A stretch of DNA of 64,000 nucleotides from Trochalopteron elliotii (taxonomy: Eukaryota; Chordata; Aves; Passeriformes; Leiothrichidae), in assembly GCA_024734555.1 (NCBI GenBank), contig JANPWX010000215.1, positions 1,928,929-1,992,928 on the forward strand, in the 5' to 3' direction. Both the position numbers and the translations under genes were made by a program. Under the pieces are notes generated by a model, which ran no database searches, had not been told where the DNA came from, and was given only the letters and a program-made list of their open reading frames with translations. Below, one piece after another: positions 1-13,035 of this stretch. Within the stretch, counting starts at the first letter, position 1; every line of letters begins with the position of its first letter.

Positions 1-2698
1 GGTTCTCTAGGGCCCTCCTTATGACTTACATATTAAAACTGTGGCCACAATAGAAATAAAAGCATCTTTTTTCTTTATATTTTTTCCTGTTGAACTGAAA
101 ACAAGTTACTCATTCTGTTTATGAAAGGATACCTGTTTTCTGCTGCTACTGGGTAACTTTTACACGTGCCTTTATGAATCAAGGCTTCATGTTAGTCTGA
201 GATTTTATGAAAGGAAAGCAGATTTATCTGTAAAGCATGTACTGAATGTTACAATACTAATGAATGATATTGTGGGTTTCAGTGTTTTCTTTTTTTTATA
301 CAGACCTGGTTTTCATTTCTACAGCTTAGTGCAGTTATTGTTATGGACCAATACACACAATCAGGCTTTCACTATCATTTCAGCCAGAATGACTTTAAAA
401 TGCATTTAGAATCAGTTTCAATTTACCCGTGTTTCCTTTTAGCTTATAGAAGAGGGATATGCACCACATTGTTTAAAATTTATACTGGTACAGGACAACT
501 TATCATGCATCTCCCAAACTAATGCCATTTTAATACTGGTGTGATATGATGATGAAATCCTGATAGCTGAGGTTGGTCACAACCATAGCAGATGCAGTTA
601 GTTGTGGTTATGTAGATCCAGGTGTTAACGGGATGGCTGGTGAAGAACAAAGAAAACCCTGCTGGTTGCCGTAAGTTCCCCCCTCCCCAGAAAATAAAAT
701 CATACATCCTAGCATAAAAATCACATGCCTGTGGGAATCTATGTAATAAAATATCAGTCATCCAAGGAAGCAGAAGGAAAGAGTTGCCTCATTGCCCATG
801 GGAAATAACACCTTCAAGTAAAAAAGAACTATTCAGCACCATGATATTATGCAAGGAAATAAATAGAAAAAGACCCTAAAATACCAACAAAACTCACAAT
901 AATTATTCAAAAATGTCTGAATTAAAACACACTATGTTAGAGCCAAATGTGCAGGAATAAGACTGACAGTAATCAGAGATATGGGTTGCCTCTGAATCAA
1001 AATGGGTAATCACAATTTAAATTAATCATGTATGTGCGTCTATCACATCCAGGAGCTTGTAAATACTGTAGCTTATACAAAAGACTTTCAGAAAATGTAC
1101 AAATGTAAATTAAATTCTGGTTCACTACTGTATATTTAATGTAGAGAAGTTCCCTCCACATTATATATTAATATAACAGAATATTATATTTAAGCACTGC
1201 ATTTGAAAACTATCATAAAATTCATGAAAACTATATTTTTACATTTAATAGAAACACATGAAAAATATAGTTTTGTGTAGCATGGAGACCAGTGATTGCA
1301 TGTTCTGGAATATTCCATTAGTCTTCCTTTCAAATCAGAAAGTTACCACAGCTTTAAGGCCACATACAAACAAACTTTGAAAAAAAAGTGATACAATATA
1401 GGTCTGAGGTTTGTCTGCCTTGGAAGTCCCATTATGAAAAATCTGCCAATAATACACAGTCATACATTTATTTTTCTTTCCTAGAATTTATCACAAGGTT
1501 GTATTTAGTCACATCAGAAGAAATTATTATTTTCATGTGACTGACTGTGATTTATGAATATATTCTGATTTTAACATCTCAGAGCCATAATCTCCAAGAT
1601 GCTATTTACTTCAAATCCTATAGGACCTTTCACAGATAATATCCTATATTAATCTCAATAAGAATTCTTACTTAGAGTTTTACTTACCATAGAAACATCT
1701 TAGCTAAGCAGGAAGCAATCAAGGTGCATAAATAATGCCCTGTTGCATTTCTTGTGAACAAGATGTGTTTTAATAGTCCTACACCACAAGATAAGATTTG
1801 CAAGAGACTTTGAGCTATTATTTCAACACTTTGTAAAAATAACACAAATAACTGTTACAACAGACAGTAGTGGTGGACTCCATCCTGAAGAAGTATTGTG
1901 GTAGCAGCACATAAATAACAGCTCCCCTGCAATGACTGACCTGACAGCAGCTGGCATTGAGGGTATGTTTACACTCTCTGGGATTCTTTTACTATCACTG
2001 GGTCTAATACAAAAATTATTTAAATAAATGCATAACTCTTAGCTTAAATGAACCCCTGTTGCCAATATATAAATCCATATAAATATATTCATATGATGAT
2101 TTTCTTCTGAGATCTCAGTTGTTCCTAATTCATGTTTTTTGTGTTTTGGCTTGCACAAGAAGTCACAACCTCCCATAGCAGTCCATTATGTATCCTGATA
2201 CAGATTTATGGCATTGAAGTAAAGAAATAAACTCATATTAGCACATTTATTAAAATTTTATATTTTTTAACTTTAAGGAGACATATCATATATGGATGAT
2301 ATTATCAAGCTCTGCAACTTTCTCTGCCATTGTATAGGCACTGTAATGACCTGTAATACATAAAAATTTTATTTGTTGTAAGGCCTGAAATTTGAAACCC
2401 CACTTTTGGAAGTGTAAAGATGCCTATGGTAAAAAAATCCCAAATATATACAATGTAAAACACTTCAGATCCACTTACAGAAGATAATATTTATATTTAC
2501 TTTTAGCATTACATGCTGCACGATTCTAGAAAAGAAACCACATCTTTAATGTGCAAAAAGATGATGATTTTGATTCATACCCTGGAAGTGCTTTTAGCAG
2601 ATCCTTTTCAATTTTTTTTTTTACAGTTTGTTGGGAAAGCACATTATTCACCTGTTTTCCAGGCTTTTTTTTTTTGTGTATATAAAAGGAGTAGTTAC
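1..2698 (-). other. THSD7A: intron downstream of exon 17 (partial)
   Basis: The next THSD7A exon should begin by completing a glycine codon and carry the last cysteines, then the EGF-like, membrane and tail segments. I did not find it here on the minus strand. The region is strongly AT-rich. An 80-codon open frame at 519-761 (-) has no match to the expected tail. A T10 run (2666-2675) lies just inside the donor, and an AATAAA on the minus strand sits at 2373-2368. Confidence 0.7.
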
Positions 2699-2794
2699 CT
2701 GTGACGTTTAAACCATCTGACCTTTGGCACCACACAGTCCGAGAAGATCCCTTCCATGGGCTAGCCATCCACTTGTACTCATAGCACTGGCCAT
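2699..2794 (-). CDS. THSD7A: THSD7A exon 17: YEYKWMAS, start of last TSP1 repeat
   Basis: 96 bases, phase 1 in and out, 31 full codons. It reads GQCYEYKWMASPWKGSSRTV and WCQRSDGLNVT. W-x4-W spacing (WMASPW) marks the final, shortened TSP1 repeat before the membrane-proximal part of the protein. N-V-T is a sequon. Human has ASAWKG and DGINVTGG from memory. Donor ACAG/gtaact. After the donor the same frame stays open for 57 more residues, to a stop at 2526, so intron retention would give a soluble form with a new lysine-rich tail (inference only). Confidence 0.94.
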
Positions 2795-3778
2795 CTGCAC
2801 AGAGAACATTCGCATTTCAAGAAATTTGATGGCAAGGTTTTAGACTACCATGGGCAGTAGCCAGACATATCAGCAGACCATACTCATTTTGTGGCCACAC
2901 TCATGATTAATGTCTTGTAGACTTAAGCGAGCCCCTTTCTCCTTCATCCAGCACTGTGCCACACACATGGAGCTCCCAGGGTCTCCTGCACTTACTGGAC
3001 ACATAGACAATACACCAGATGTGTCCTAGACACTAACTAGGATTATGAGCAAGCCTAATGCACTTAATGGGTACAAGCAATGTTTCCAATAACCTCATAA
3101 TGGTCGTGGCCCATCTGTTGTGCAAAACTCATTTAGGGGTCAGGTTCCTTTTCTGGTATCACTGAGCTTCAGCCAGTGCTCCAGTGCTTGGTGAAGTGGC
3201 CAGGGCTGCATCTGGCTTATTGTCTCAGCTCTTCCATGCACATCTCACATGGTCTGTGATGAATCATGAAGTCCTTCTGCACCTCAGCTCTCTACTGTAA
3301 ACATAAAATCCCTTTTTGTCTGATCCAACCTCTGAATGGGAAAGTCAGTACAGGAAACTACTTTTCTTAGACAATTTGTCTACTACCAGTGGTAAGCATG
3401 GCTGAGACATTTTAATGACATTGTTATGCAATTAACAATTCAAATGGTAGAGAGAAATCTAAATCTGGTTATGAATCAAAACTCAGAGATTTCTTTTTGT
3501 TAATGTTACTAAGCATATAAGGAAACTCTTTATGTCCCACATAAAAAGAAATCTCATTATTAAAAAAGAATAATTCTAGAGGGTACTAACATGATAGTTG
3601 CTACTTGAAAGTTTTTCACTTTACAGTTGATATATGGAAAACAACAATTTGAGTACATTTCTTTTTATCAAATTTGATTTGCCTAAAATCGATATCATGA
3701 ACAGAAAGAAAAAAAGCCTATGGTTGTTCTGTATTTTTTTCTTACAGGAACCAGTCTTACATATATTTTGGTGCTTAC
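2795..3778 (-). other. THSD7A: intron 16-17 (984 bases)
   Basis: A less AT-rich segment at about 2900-3250 with no recognised repeat or coding match; otherwise nothing seen. Donor GATG/gtaagc, acceptor ctgtgcag. Confidence 0.8.
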
Positions 3779-3952
3779 CATCGCATGGTCTTGTTTCCAA
3801 AGCCTGTTCTGGACAGAGGTGTTGATTCTCTAAGTCCTGAATGATCACTGCTCTAGATCGGACTTGTATTCCTCCAAAACCAAGATCCTCACCATTAACA
3901 CAGGTTAGCTGGCAAAGGCTCCATTCTGACCATTCTCTCAAGTAACAGTCCC
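3779..3952 (-). CDS. THSD7A: THSD7A exon 16: WSEWSLCQLTCVNGEDLGFG
   Basis: 174 bases, phase 1 in and out, 57 full codons. It reads DCYLREWSEWSLCQLTCVNG, EDLGFGGIQVRSRAVIIQDL, ENQHLCPEQALETRPCD. A nearly complete classical TSP1 module in one exon: WSEWSLC, the third and fourth cysteines of CQLTC, then IQVRSR and LCPEQ. CQLTCV has V in place of the glycine needed for O-fucosylation. Identity with recalled human is about 90%. Skipping it would keep frame and remove one module almost exactly. Acceptor tttgacag/GGGACT, donor GATG/gtaagc. Confidence 0.95.
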
Positions 3953-6032
3953 CTGTCAAAGAGCAGTTTTATAAGATGAACAATCATTGTATGTGAAGAG
4001 TTTTTTTACACTGAATATGTCTTAACAAAATGTCCAAGTACAGTTCCTTAATTTTCCTTCTTTTTAGTTCCTTTCATTCTTCTTTTTAAACTTGATTTGC
4101 AGTGTAGAAACAATAACATTTTGATACCAGCTGAATATCTGTGTCGTAGAAAATGTTATAAAAAGATTATACAAGGGCCTGTTTGTTCTAAAGCAGTTTT
4201 AGTTGCTTGTAGCATTCCCATGAGATCACCCCTATTATAAATCTCTTTGCAATGCTCTACCCAATGTCTAGATTTTTGTACCTTTTAAGATATTGTGCAT
4301 TGTATGCCTTATGCTAAATTTACATATCTTTTTTCAATTCATCTTTGATCTTAGAAAACATTGTCTAGTATTAAAAAGATTAATCATTGCTTATCCCCAT
4401 GCAGTTTTCTTTCCTTTGCAAGAAAGGGAAATGGAAACATGATTAAAATGTCTGCTCTCGCTATTTCAAGTTAGAATAATAGACCTGTAGAATTCTATAG
4501 TGTAAAACTGAAAAATAAAATTATACTAATGAATCTAATTACCACGATCAGCTAAAGAACATTTAAGGAAGATCTGAGGCACAACACAAAGAAACCACTT
4601 TGTTAAAACTGCAGTTGAAAATGGGACTAGACTGTGCACAAACTCATAAATAAACCTCTTAGTTCTCATTATTCCAGTGAGAAAGCCATTAAAAATTCAT
4701 GCTACCTTGCATTATACTGATGACAGAGATAATCAGTACTGTGTTGACCAGATGCCTGATTAATGAAGGAATTTTATTTGCCAACCTTAGGAAAGCATGC
4801 AAAGAATTGAATAATTGACGAACTGATGTATACATAATAGGAAAACAAGTAGTGATTTTTGGAAACATTAGCTGGAGCGTATCATTAGCACATCCCCACA
4901 GGGCAGTTATTCTTGCTGGCTGAATGTGAGATTGTTGAAGAACAGGTCCCTGCTCAGCAAAATTTTTAAAGCAATCAGTAAGGAGCTATATTTTTTTAAT
5001 AAAATTCACTAATATGAAAACATAACTACAGTCTTTGTATTCTTCCAGTTTCTATTTAAGAAGTAAAAATACATTAAATTTATGCAATTGGAATGCTATG
5101 TATAAAGCAGGGATGGAAATCTCTCCATCTTTTATTAATTTCTTTTTATTGAGACAACTTTACCTACAGTCCAATCTGAAATGAACTGGGAAAAAAAACC
5201 CAAAAACCACAACCTGGGAAAGAGGAGAGTTTCAAGAGAATGAAAACAGACTACCATTGTGAAATGATAGCTACATTACAGCTGAAGGAGTTTATCACCT
5301 CTTCCAAAGATTCATCGTTAATGGCTACTAAACAACGGCAATATGCTTCAAATTCTACAAGTAAGCGTTTGGAATGAACTGGAAGGTTTTTACTGGAAAT
5401 TAAACAGCTCTTATATGCTCATAATCCTTCTCTGTATGAGTACCATGGACCCGATCACTCATAACAGCTCCTTTAGATTCAGTTCACAAAGGCAATGATA
5501 GTGCATGTCGCATCCAGAGAGTTAAACAACTAGAGGCACTCATGTTTTCTCAGAGATCAAAACTTTAGTTTCATTTGGAATAGAAGCTTTAAAGAAAAAA
5601 AGAAGATGCCTTAGCTTATCTTCCTTAAACACCCATAAAAGGCACCAAGTTTTTAACAACAGGTTGTTGTTAAAAGTTATTAAATAGTCTGCATACTTAA
5701 CACTAATATTTAGCTGTAAACCAGCACCCTTTCTTATAGAGTTAAATACAGGGTTTATTTCAATAGATTTTGTGAAAAAATATATACATCTTAGATAGAG
5801 CCTGTGACAGAGAGATCATGATTTTATAAATTTAAAATCTAGTATTTTTTCTAATTGATTTATTGTAATGAAGCCACTCCTAGAAAGTAACTGTGGATCA
5901 TTTGATGGATGAATCCAATCAGTAAAGCAGATGAAAAAGATTTAATTGCCTGTGGCTAATGCTAGGCCCTAATAGCTGTAATGCCACCCAACCAATCTTG
6001 AAACGCAACATTTATTTGAACAGCTTTGTTAC
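3953..6032 (-). other. THSD7A: intron 15-16 (2.1 kb)
   Basis: AT-rich unique sequence. A small hairpin (ttttaacaac at 5651-5660 with its complement at 5666-5675) is the only structure noted. Confidence 0.75.
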
Positions 6033-6207
6033 CTGGACAAGGGAAAGTGCAGGTTTCCTCAAGTACTATCTTCTTATCACCATCTATAACAGGCTCTATT
6101 TCTCCACAGAATTCCTCATCTACTACTTTGCCAACATCTTCAGTGGATCCATCGTAAACCACACAGGAGATATTCCTCACTCGTGTTCCCTCTCCACACT
6201 GAGCATC
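6033..6207 (-). CDS. THSD7A: THSD7A exon 15: CGEGTRVRNISC, acidic TSP1 half
   Basis: 175 bases, phase 0 in, phase 1 out, 58 full codons. It reads DAQCGEGTRVRNISCVVYDG, STEDVGKVVDEEFCGEIEPV, IDGDKKIVLEETCTFPCP. CGEGTRVRNISC is the strand B ladder with an N-I-S sequon. The middle is an acidic insert (EDVGKVVDEEFCGEIE) that is characteristic of this THSD7A repeat in recalled human too. FPCPG runs to the next module. Acceptor ttctgtag/GATGCT, donor CCAG/gtaaca. Confidence 0.95.
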
Positions 6208-6775
6208 CTACAGAAGGAGAACATTTTTGATTGATACTGGACAGAAGAAAGTGCCAAAAGACCAGATCTGAGTTACGTCACTCTGTCTCCTATGGTTTTT
6301 GCTTAACTACTTATTCATTCAATAAGGAGAAAAAGAAGACAAAAAAGAGAAGACATGGTCACTACTTCTGAAACAAAAAAGCCCCAACCCAAAATTTCTG
6401 GTGACTGTTACTTGTTCCTTGAATTATGGAGCTAAGTATGCCTTTGAATTGCAACCAGAGCAGTATGTGTCAAGTGAAGATATCTTCTAATGTGTGAATA
6501 TATTTCTGCTGATATTCTTTTGCAATAGAAGTGTTTAAATTATTAGCAAAGATGCTGCTCAGGTTCCAAAGTTTACATTTATACTCTGAATATCTGTAGG
6601 ACACTGCTGCATCCATTTATAAATACGAAATCAAAGGAAAAAAACAAACTTTATTTTTTGTATAAGAGAGGTGGAAGCACATTGTTTACAGAGTTGATAA
6701 GGAGGTATCCAGGCATATCACAAATATGCCTGGATCCACACATTCTATAACTTCCAAGTCCCATATGGCTTTTAC
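6208..6775 (-). other. THSD7A: intron 14-15 (568 bases)
   Basis: Short AT-rich intron; nothing recognised beyond splice sites. Confidence 0.85.
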
Positions 6776-6921
6776 CTCTACTTTGCATGCTGACCATTGA
6801 CCATATTGCCATCGATAACAAGGTTTTACTGGACAGGGCTTGAATTGCTCCATCTGAGAAGGACAAGGCCTCCCATCACCCTGAAATGGCTGATTTATGG
6901 TCCTTCTTCTGATCATTTTTC
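6776..6921 (-). CDS. THSD7A: THSD7A exon 14: GKMIRRRTINQPFQGDGRPC and WQYGQWSAC
   Basis: 146 bases, phase 1 in, phase 0 out, 48 full codons. It reads KMIRRRTINQPFQGDGRPCP, SQMEQFKPCPVKPCYRWQYG, QWSACKVE. The first part gives the arginine ladder and the second disulphide half of the exon 13 repeat; KPCYRWQYGQWSAC then opens a wider-spaced module. It is almost the same as recalled human except near the end (KVE, where human has QVQ). Acceptor gttacag/GAAAAA, donor GTAGAG/gtaaaa. The intron is open for a short way after the donor, so splice phase decides the end. Confidence 0.95.
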
Positions 6922-8730
6922 CTGTAACAAAAATCAGCAATATAACTAACAACAAAGTGGTTAGACTGATTTATTCCTCAAGATGGTTCTATTTTGCTGA
7001 AAAGTATTGTACTTGAATAAAGCAATTTTTTCCAGATTTGACAAATTGGATTGTAAATTTGATCTGTTGGCTCTTGTCTGTTACGTGGATTCATAATTTC
7101 CAAGTCAGACACTTTATATTCTGTCATTTGTTTGTAGCGTAAAAAGTGCAGAAGGATGTCTGATTAGGATTGCTCCTGTAACAGCAAACAAAAGCAGTAA
7201 TTTCCTAGTTCAGAAGCCTGAAGAAAAATATTCTTTATAAACATGACAATATGTTTGCCCATTTCAGTGGAGACTCCTCATGTGGAGCTTGCTGCTAGAA
7301 GAGGCCAGCATGTTGTGTTCTTCCCTAAATAAACATAGAAACATGTGTCCCATAATCATCTGATTCCAGCAAACAAGAACTTGCAACTTTCTGCCACTGT
7401 CTGTGTGGAAAACATTACACGCAGATTTTGCAGAAGATGGAGGATTCTTCACTCAGGCCCAATGAAAATTAAAATTCAATAGGTTTATCCAACAATTATC
7501 TCCTCTTCAACCATGAGTGATATGCTACCCAGCTTCATTGAGATAAAAGTTCTATTTCAAATACTTATATAAACTGAAAGAGGAAGACATTTATATGCTT
7601 TTAGCAATTCTTTCTTTTTTCATCTTGCCATCGACATTAGACCATTATGCTTCATTACAGAGAGTTCATGTGATATAACTGAATACTTCTGTGTCAGAAG
7701 GAATGGTCAAATAGGTGATCTAGAGTTGTCACCTTACAAAGGTTTCCACAAAATCAACACAGCTATTTTACACAGTAGTATTTTACTATATTTATAGATA
7801 AATATAAGACATAATATAAGAAGTATAAATCTGAAAAAATATGTATTTACTTAAATTTGTATAGAAAGTCTTAAATTAAACTAAAGGCACTACACAGATT
7901 TACCTATATAACACCTGATGCTAGCCAGCCAAAAGAACTAATCTTTAATTCCACATTTCAATCTCATGCATTTGCAACTGAGTACTCTAATGATAATGAC
8001 ATGAATCTTGTGCTGAGAGCAAGCCACACAAGCCACCATGCATAAGCAGAACAATATCAATCTCCCAGACAGCTGTGCTCACTGAAGACAGCTAGAAAGA
8101 TGTTTGCCAAATGGAGCCTCATCATTCTTGAATTCACAGCTGTTACAACTGAGATGTTACAGGAGAAAAAAAGATTTTCTTGAAAAGTACTGGAGAAAAA
8201 ACTCGAAAGAACAGCAAAGAGCAGAATTCTTACACACAAAATTCTTCCTCAGCTAGATGGATATTTGTGTGGATGCATAAAAGCAGTTAAGATTGGTGGT
8301 CACTGGATTTATTACATGGCTATAACTTACTGAAAAAGACCAGTTCCAATTTGGTTTTCGAACAATTTTAGTTGCCTAATCTCACCACTAATAATGAAAA
8401 TTAAGACAAAATTCCTCCCTCCTCTTCCCCTCAGCAGCAGCTGAAAAATAAATATTCAAATCAACGTCTACCTTTGTCTCAATATATCATTCATCATATC
8501 TCACTCTTTTTTCCCAGAATCAGAAAATATTTGGACCAAATTCCCATTATTTTCAGTGAGCACTGTATCACTCAAGCATATTATTTCCATTAATAAGGCT
8601 GATTTACATCCCTGTAACTCTCTCTATCTAGCTACATTTTTTAGTTCTGCAAAGAGAGGTATTATTACTTCTATTAAAGAAAAAAAAAAGAGAACTCTGT
8701 ATTTAAACTATGCCAAAGGTATGTACTGAC
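6922..8730 (-). other. THSD7A: intron 13-14 (1.8 kb)
   Basis: AT-rich unique sequence; no exon or repeat recognised. Confidence 0.75.
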
Positions 8731-8848
8731 CTGTAAGGCCACATGTTTGAGAGCACTCAGACCAAGCAGACCAGTCAGAGAGCTGACAGTTCACAGGACA
8801 TTCCACTACACAGGACATATTCATTTGCCATGTCTTTTCCAAACCAAG
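8731..8848 (-). CDS. THSD7A: THSD7A exon 13: WSAWSECSQTCG TSP1 start
   Basis: 118 bases, phase 0 in, phase 1 out, 39 full codons. It reads LGLEKTWQMNMSCVVECPVN and CQLSDWSAWSECSQTCGLT. N-M-S is a sequon at the place of human N-T-S. A classical module begins at CPVNCQLSDWSAWSEC. CSQTCG fits C-x-x-T-C-G, so this is one of two full O-fucosylation motifs in the window (with exon 8). The acceptor is ttctttcag/CTTGG and the donor TTACAG/gtcagt. Confidence 0.94.
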
Positions 8849-9014
8849 CTGAAAGAAAATGTTAAATGGTCAGCACAAAACTCCAGGCCTGTATCATCAG
8901 TGCAAAGTTAAAAGTAAAGTAATTACGACATTTAAAATTCTCATTACAAGACAGCCTTAATGTATATACTGATCTTTATATACATGCATAAATCCCATTT
9001 TCATCAATCATTTT

Positions 9015-9090
9015 CTAAACTATAAATATATAGTTTATATATAGAATATATAGTCTATACATAGTTTCTAAATATATAGAACCTATAAAT
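9015..9090. repeat. AT-rich TATATAG-type repeat
   Basis: The motif tatatag or its variants recurs (ataaatatatagtttatata, aatatatagtctatac, aatatatagaacctataa), and the local sequence is partly self-complementary. A simple-sequence patch of no evident function. Confidence 0.7.
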
Positions 9091-9507
9091 GGATGGCTTC
9101 ATCTCTACAGTATTACTTTTTACAATAGGTGGAGGCTAAAACAATTTACCAAGTATTTTGAAAGAGAAATGAAAAATACTCCACAGCTATTAATAAGTGA
9201 ATTGAAGCGATAATAGAAGCCGAGTTCAAAACTAGCAAAAGGAGGAGGATGAACACGTATTGGATATTCAGAAGATTCTGAAAGTTTACAGGAGCTCAAG
9301 AGAGACTGAACAAGTTAATGGAAGACAAATATAAGGTTTAAACACAGAGAAAACCCATCAGGCAAATGCAGTTCAAGAGTTGAAAACGAGTGGAGGCTCT
9401 GAAAGGAGGAGATGGAAACTCTTGTATGCCTGTGCTTCTTACTCTTCCTAGGGCATCTGCTTGTGCCTCTCCTGTTTCCTTCCTAATGTGCTGTAAAAGT
9501 GCATGTA

Positions 9508-9610
9508 TATTGTATTGTATTGTATTGTATTGTATTGTATTGTATTGTATTGTATTGTATTGTATTGTATGCTATGCTATGCTATGCTATGCTATGCTAT
9601 GCTATGCTAT
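9508..9610. repeat. compound pentanucleotide microsatellite (TATTG)n(TATGC)n
   Basis: About twelve uninterrupted copies of TATTG run to 9570, then about eight uninterrupted copies of TATGC run to 9610. The two units differ at two adjacent positions, as expected if one arose from the other and then expanded. Purity suggests active length variation. It lies in the intron, 0.66 kb before exon 13 in the gene's direction. Confidence 0.97.
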
Positions 9611-10309
9611 TCATCATGCTATCCATGCAAAGATATTGACAGGACACTCACAATGATTTGTCAAAAAAAAAAAAAAATCTTTGCATATTTTTTCTGAAAA
9701 ACTTTGCAAAAAACCAGAATCCTCTAACATCCATAAAGTAAAAGCTCCAGTTGCTGTAGGAGTCTGAGAGAAGGGGACAGAGAAATTAATTTCGAGACCC
9801 AAGTTTTACCAAAAATATATTCTGTTCCCACTTTTTCCCCAGGTATGATTCAGCCTAATGCCTCACCCCAGGGAAGGAAGAGTTTTATAATCATGCTCGG
9901 GATATGACACAACAGCTACATGGTCCTTTGATCTGATCCTGGACAGTCATTTCTATTTTCTTACAAATTCACACATTCCAGATTTTCCCCACCCATGGAA
10001 GGAAAGAGATATTCTCACTAACACACATGAGAATATATGATGCAAGATGAAATACTGATGGCAAAAACATTATCATAATAATGCCTGCATCCTGCACAGT
10101 TGAGTTAAAAGTGTAGGTCAGTTATAGGGTGTATGATCAAAAGTGTGAAAGAAAATAAGTCCTGCCAGTACGAAGAGATCTACAGCTTTCCAGCACAAAG
10201 GACTGTCCTTTTCACTGGATCTCACAATCAGACCATGATCATAAATTAGGCCTTTCAGAATCCTAAGCAGTTGTGAATATTTTTAACTAGAAAGAATCCC
10301 AACCTAGTT

Positions 10310-10325
10310 AAAAAAAAAAAAAAAA
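10310..10325. repeat. A16 homopolymer
   Basis: Sixteen A on the plus strand, followed by purine-rich sequence; no retroelement body is recognised. Confidence 0.95.
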
Positions 10326-13035
10326 GGAAAAGCAAAACTAGACATTTCAAAACCTATTAATTTTAATGACTAGAAAAGTTAATGAAATAAAACCAGCATT
10401 TAAGACTTTAAAAAGGTGAAAAACCCACTATTTCCTACCAAAACACAAGCATAGAGTAATAATTAGGCACAACATTAACAAGTCCTCCATAAATAAACAA
10501 CCACAAGTACTGAAAATATGTCCTCTTGATAGACTCACCAAGTTTTAAATTTGCTATTTGTAGTACCATTTATTGAGACAAATGAGGCTTTAGACCTCTG
10601 TTCACTTTTAAACATCAAAGAATGAGTTCTTTTCTTGGTGGCAAAGCCTTGATTATACAGCTATCACACACAGACAACACCTGAAACCTTTGGATAATCT
10701 GGAATTTGGATGATTAGGAAGCTAGAGAACCCTCTTTGAAGTCCATATTTGGGTCAAACCCTCTAAGCAAAGGCTTTAAAACCTGCTGAATTGACTTCTG
10801 CCAATTATAGAAACATGACTGCTCTCTTTCAAGACTGGTCTTCTCAGCTGGACTTCAACAGCTCAAGAAGGAAAAGCCCAGGAAAGATATTAACAGCGAA
10901 GAGGAGAAAGCTGAAGGCCAGATTACCCACAGTGACCTCCTATTTGCACGTCTTAGATACTGAAGTGCTGCTTAAATAGATCTGGGGAACAACTGGCAGT
11001 TTGCAATTCAATACCATTCACATATTCCTTTCTCATTCCTCTCCTTCCTTGAACTGATGAACCACAATTCAACCTGAAGAGCTTAGAAAATATTTGAAAA
11101 AGTGTTCAGTAGCTCCCCTACCCTAAAGCCTTTGTTCTGGATGAGCTGTGGTTTCTGACTCAACAACGACAAGTACTGAAAGCTACCTCTGTGCACTCTC
11201 TGCTGCTGGTCACACATGCCAGGAGCAGCAGGCTGCCACACCAGCATGCTCTGTAAATCCTGTGATCCACAAGAAGTATCTGTATTTGTTTATAGGAATG
11301 TCTGGCACCAAAGATTAAACCCTGCTGCTGGAGGTTAATCATGTAATCTGACAAGCAGACTATTCACCAATAAAGCAAAGTCTGATTTTAATGCAGACAC
11401 AACTGCTGGTTTCTGGGCTTTTCTCATCTTTAATTAATGGCAAATGAATGAATATAAGTCTATAAAAAGGAATATAAACAGGATCGGCTTGCTCTGGGTG
11501 ATTTGATTTTCAAATATTTAAAGAAAGAGAAGTCAAGTTCTTGTGATAAGTAGAAACCAAGTAATCCAGTATTACTATGCTCTGAGAGTTTGAAGAGAAC
11601 TACATTAACATAACCAGGCCTTGGAAATAAGCTCTAGGAATTGATTTATCTTGGCAGTAATCAGGATGACTGGCTACCTTCTTTAGCTGATCAACTCAAA
11701 TAAACACAAGATCATATGGACACATAAGGAAACCAGAACACAGGGGCTCAGATGGAATGTTAGTATTTAACTCTGCTGATGCTCATACCTGGAGATGGTT
11801 ATAGATAAAATTCAGCATGTAGGGCTTTTTAATATATGACTTTAGTATTTTCTTGAACCATATATTATATAGAAACTCATTGCAATAATGTGTTTTAATT
11901 TTTTAGGGAGCAGCGTAGGTTTATCTATTATGAGCTCTCTCCTTTGCATATAATAATAAGAAACATAATTCAGTAAATGTATCAACACATAAATTAAGCA
12001 AATCTTTATTCATACACCTAGTACAAAGTTTTATGATAGCCCAGAGAAAATTCATTAGCTAGGTCATTACAAAATTACTTCATATTTCTCCTACTCATCA
12101 ACCTTTCCAATGAAGTGCACCTTATTTTGAACTTCATTTAATATTTCTGCACTGCCCTTATAATGCAAAAACACAGCAGAAACTCCCACCGTGAAGGATC
12201 ATTAGCAAGAAGTGTATAGTATGTATTCACATTTTGATAATTTCTTGAATACTCTCCTCTCATGACCTGCAAGGTCACAGAGTTGGCTTTCACATCTTTA
12301 GAGTGAAGGGTCTGTTAAGATCTGAACAGCTTGGCTTTCCTGTTAATCAGGTTAACAGGTTTTACTCCTCAGTTATTGGATCAGCCTTTGACCTCATTGG
12401 ACCACTGCTTACACATCCATAATTCAACAAATAGTCTTAACTGTGTGACTAGGGAGTGGATCAGAGCTCTCTACAAGAAGATGTATCTCTGTATGATCTA
12501 GCAAATGAAAAGGGCAAATAAGAATGCAGCACAGTGGCTGTTGATAAATCCAGGACACCACTGCAGTGATGTTTGTTAGCCAGTCATTTACAGCAAGTAG
12601 CTCTTGAGATATTATATTCCTGCCCTCATTATTTCTCTGAATAATAAACTTTCATTTCTTAAATGCAGGAAAACTCCAGAGGTTTTCTGAGGTGAGATTT
12701 CAGTGTAAAATGTGATCAGTTCTAAATGTTGTTTTAAATCTTTGCTTAACAAGAATAATTTCTTGGTTTTTTACTAGCAGAAATGTATTTTCCCATAGAA
12801 TCAAAAAGATAATTTTTTTTTGTTGAAATATTTATCTGGATGGATATTTTACATCGTGTCTTGGCATTAATTAATCAATATTGCAATCTCTTAGAAATGA
12901 CAGAAATGACAGACGTTTCTTTCTCTTTTTTAACACATTAAAACATTATAAAAAGCATGAATAGATTGCCTTATTAACTTCACAGCAACTTGGTGGTAGA
13001 TAGTCATATCCTGAGGTTTTTTTAGACATAATTTT

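Noticed and set aside
519..761. Open frame on the minus strand in the place where the last THSD7A exons might lie
   Set aside because: Its sequence does not match the expected last TSP1 cysteines, EGF-like part, membrane segment or tail, and it has no acceptor in the required phase next to a plausible exon.
9508..9610. Regular spacing as a CRISPR-like array
   Set aside because: Five-base units with no spacers in a vertebrate intron are a microsatellite.
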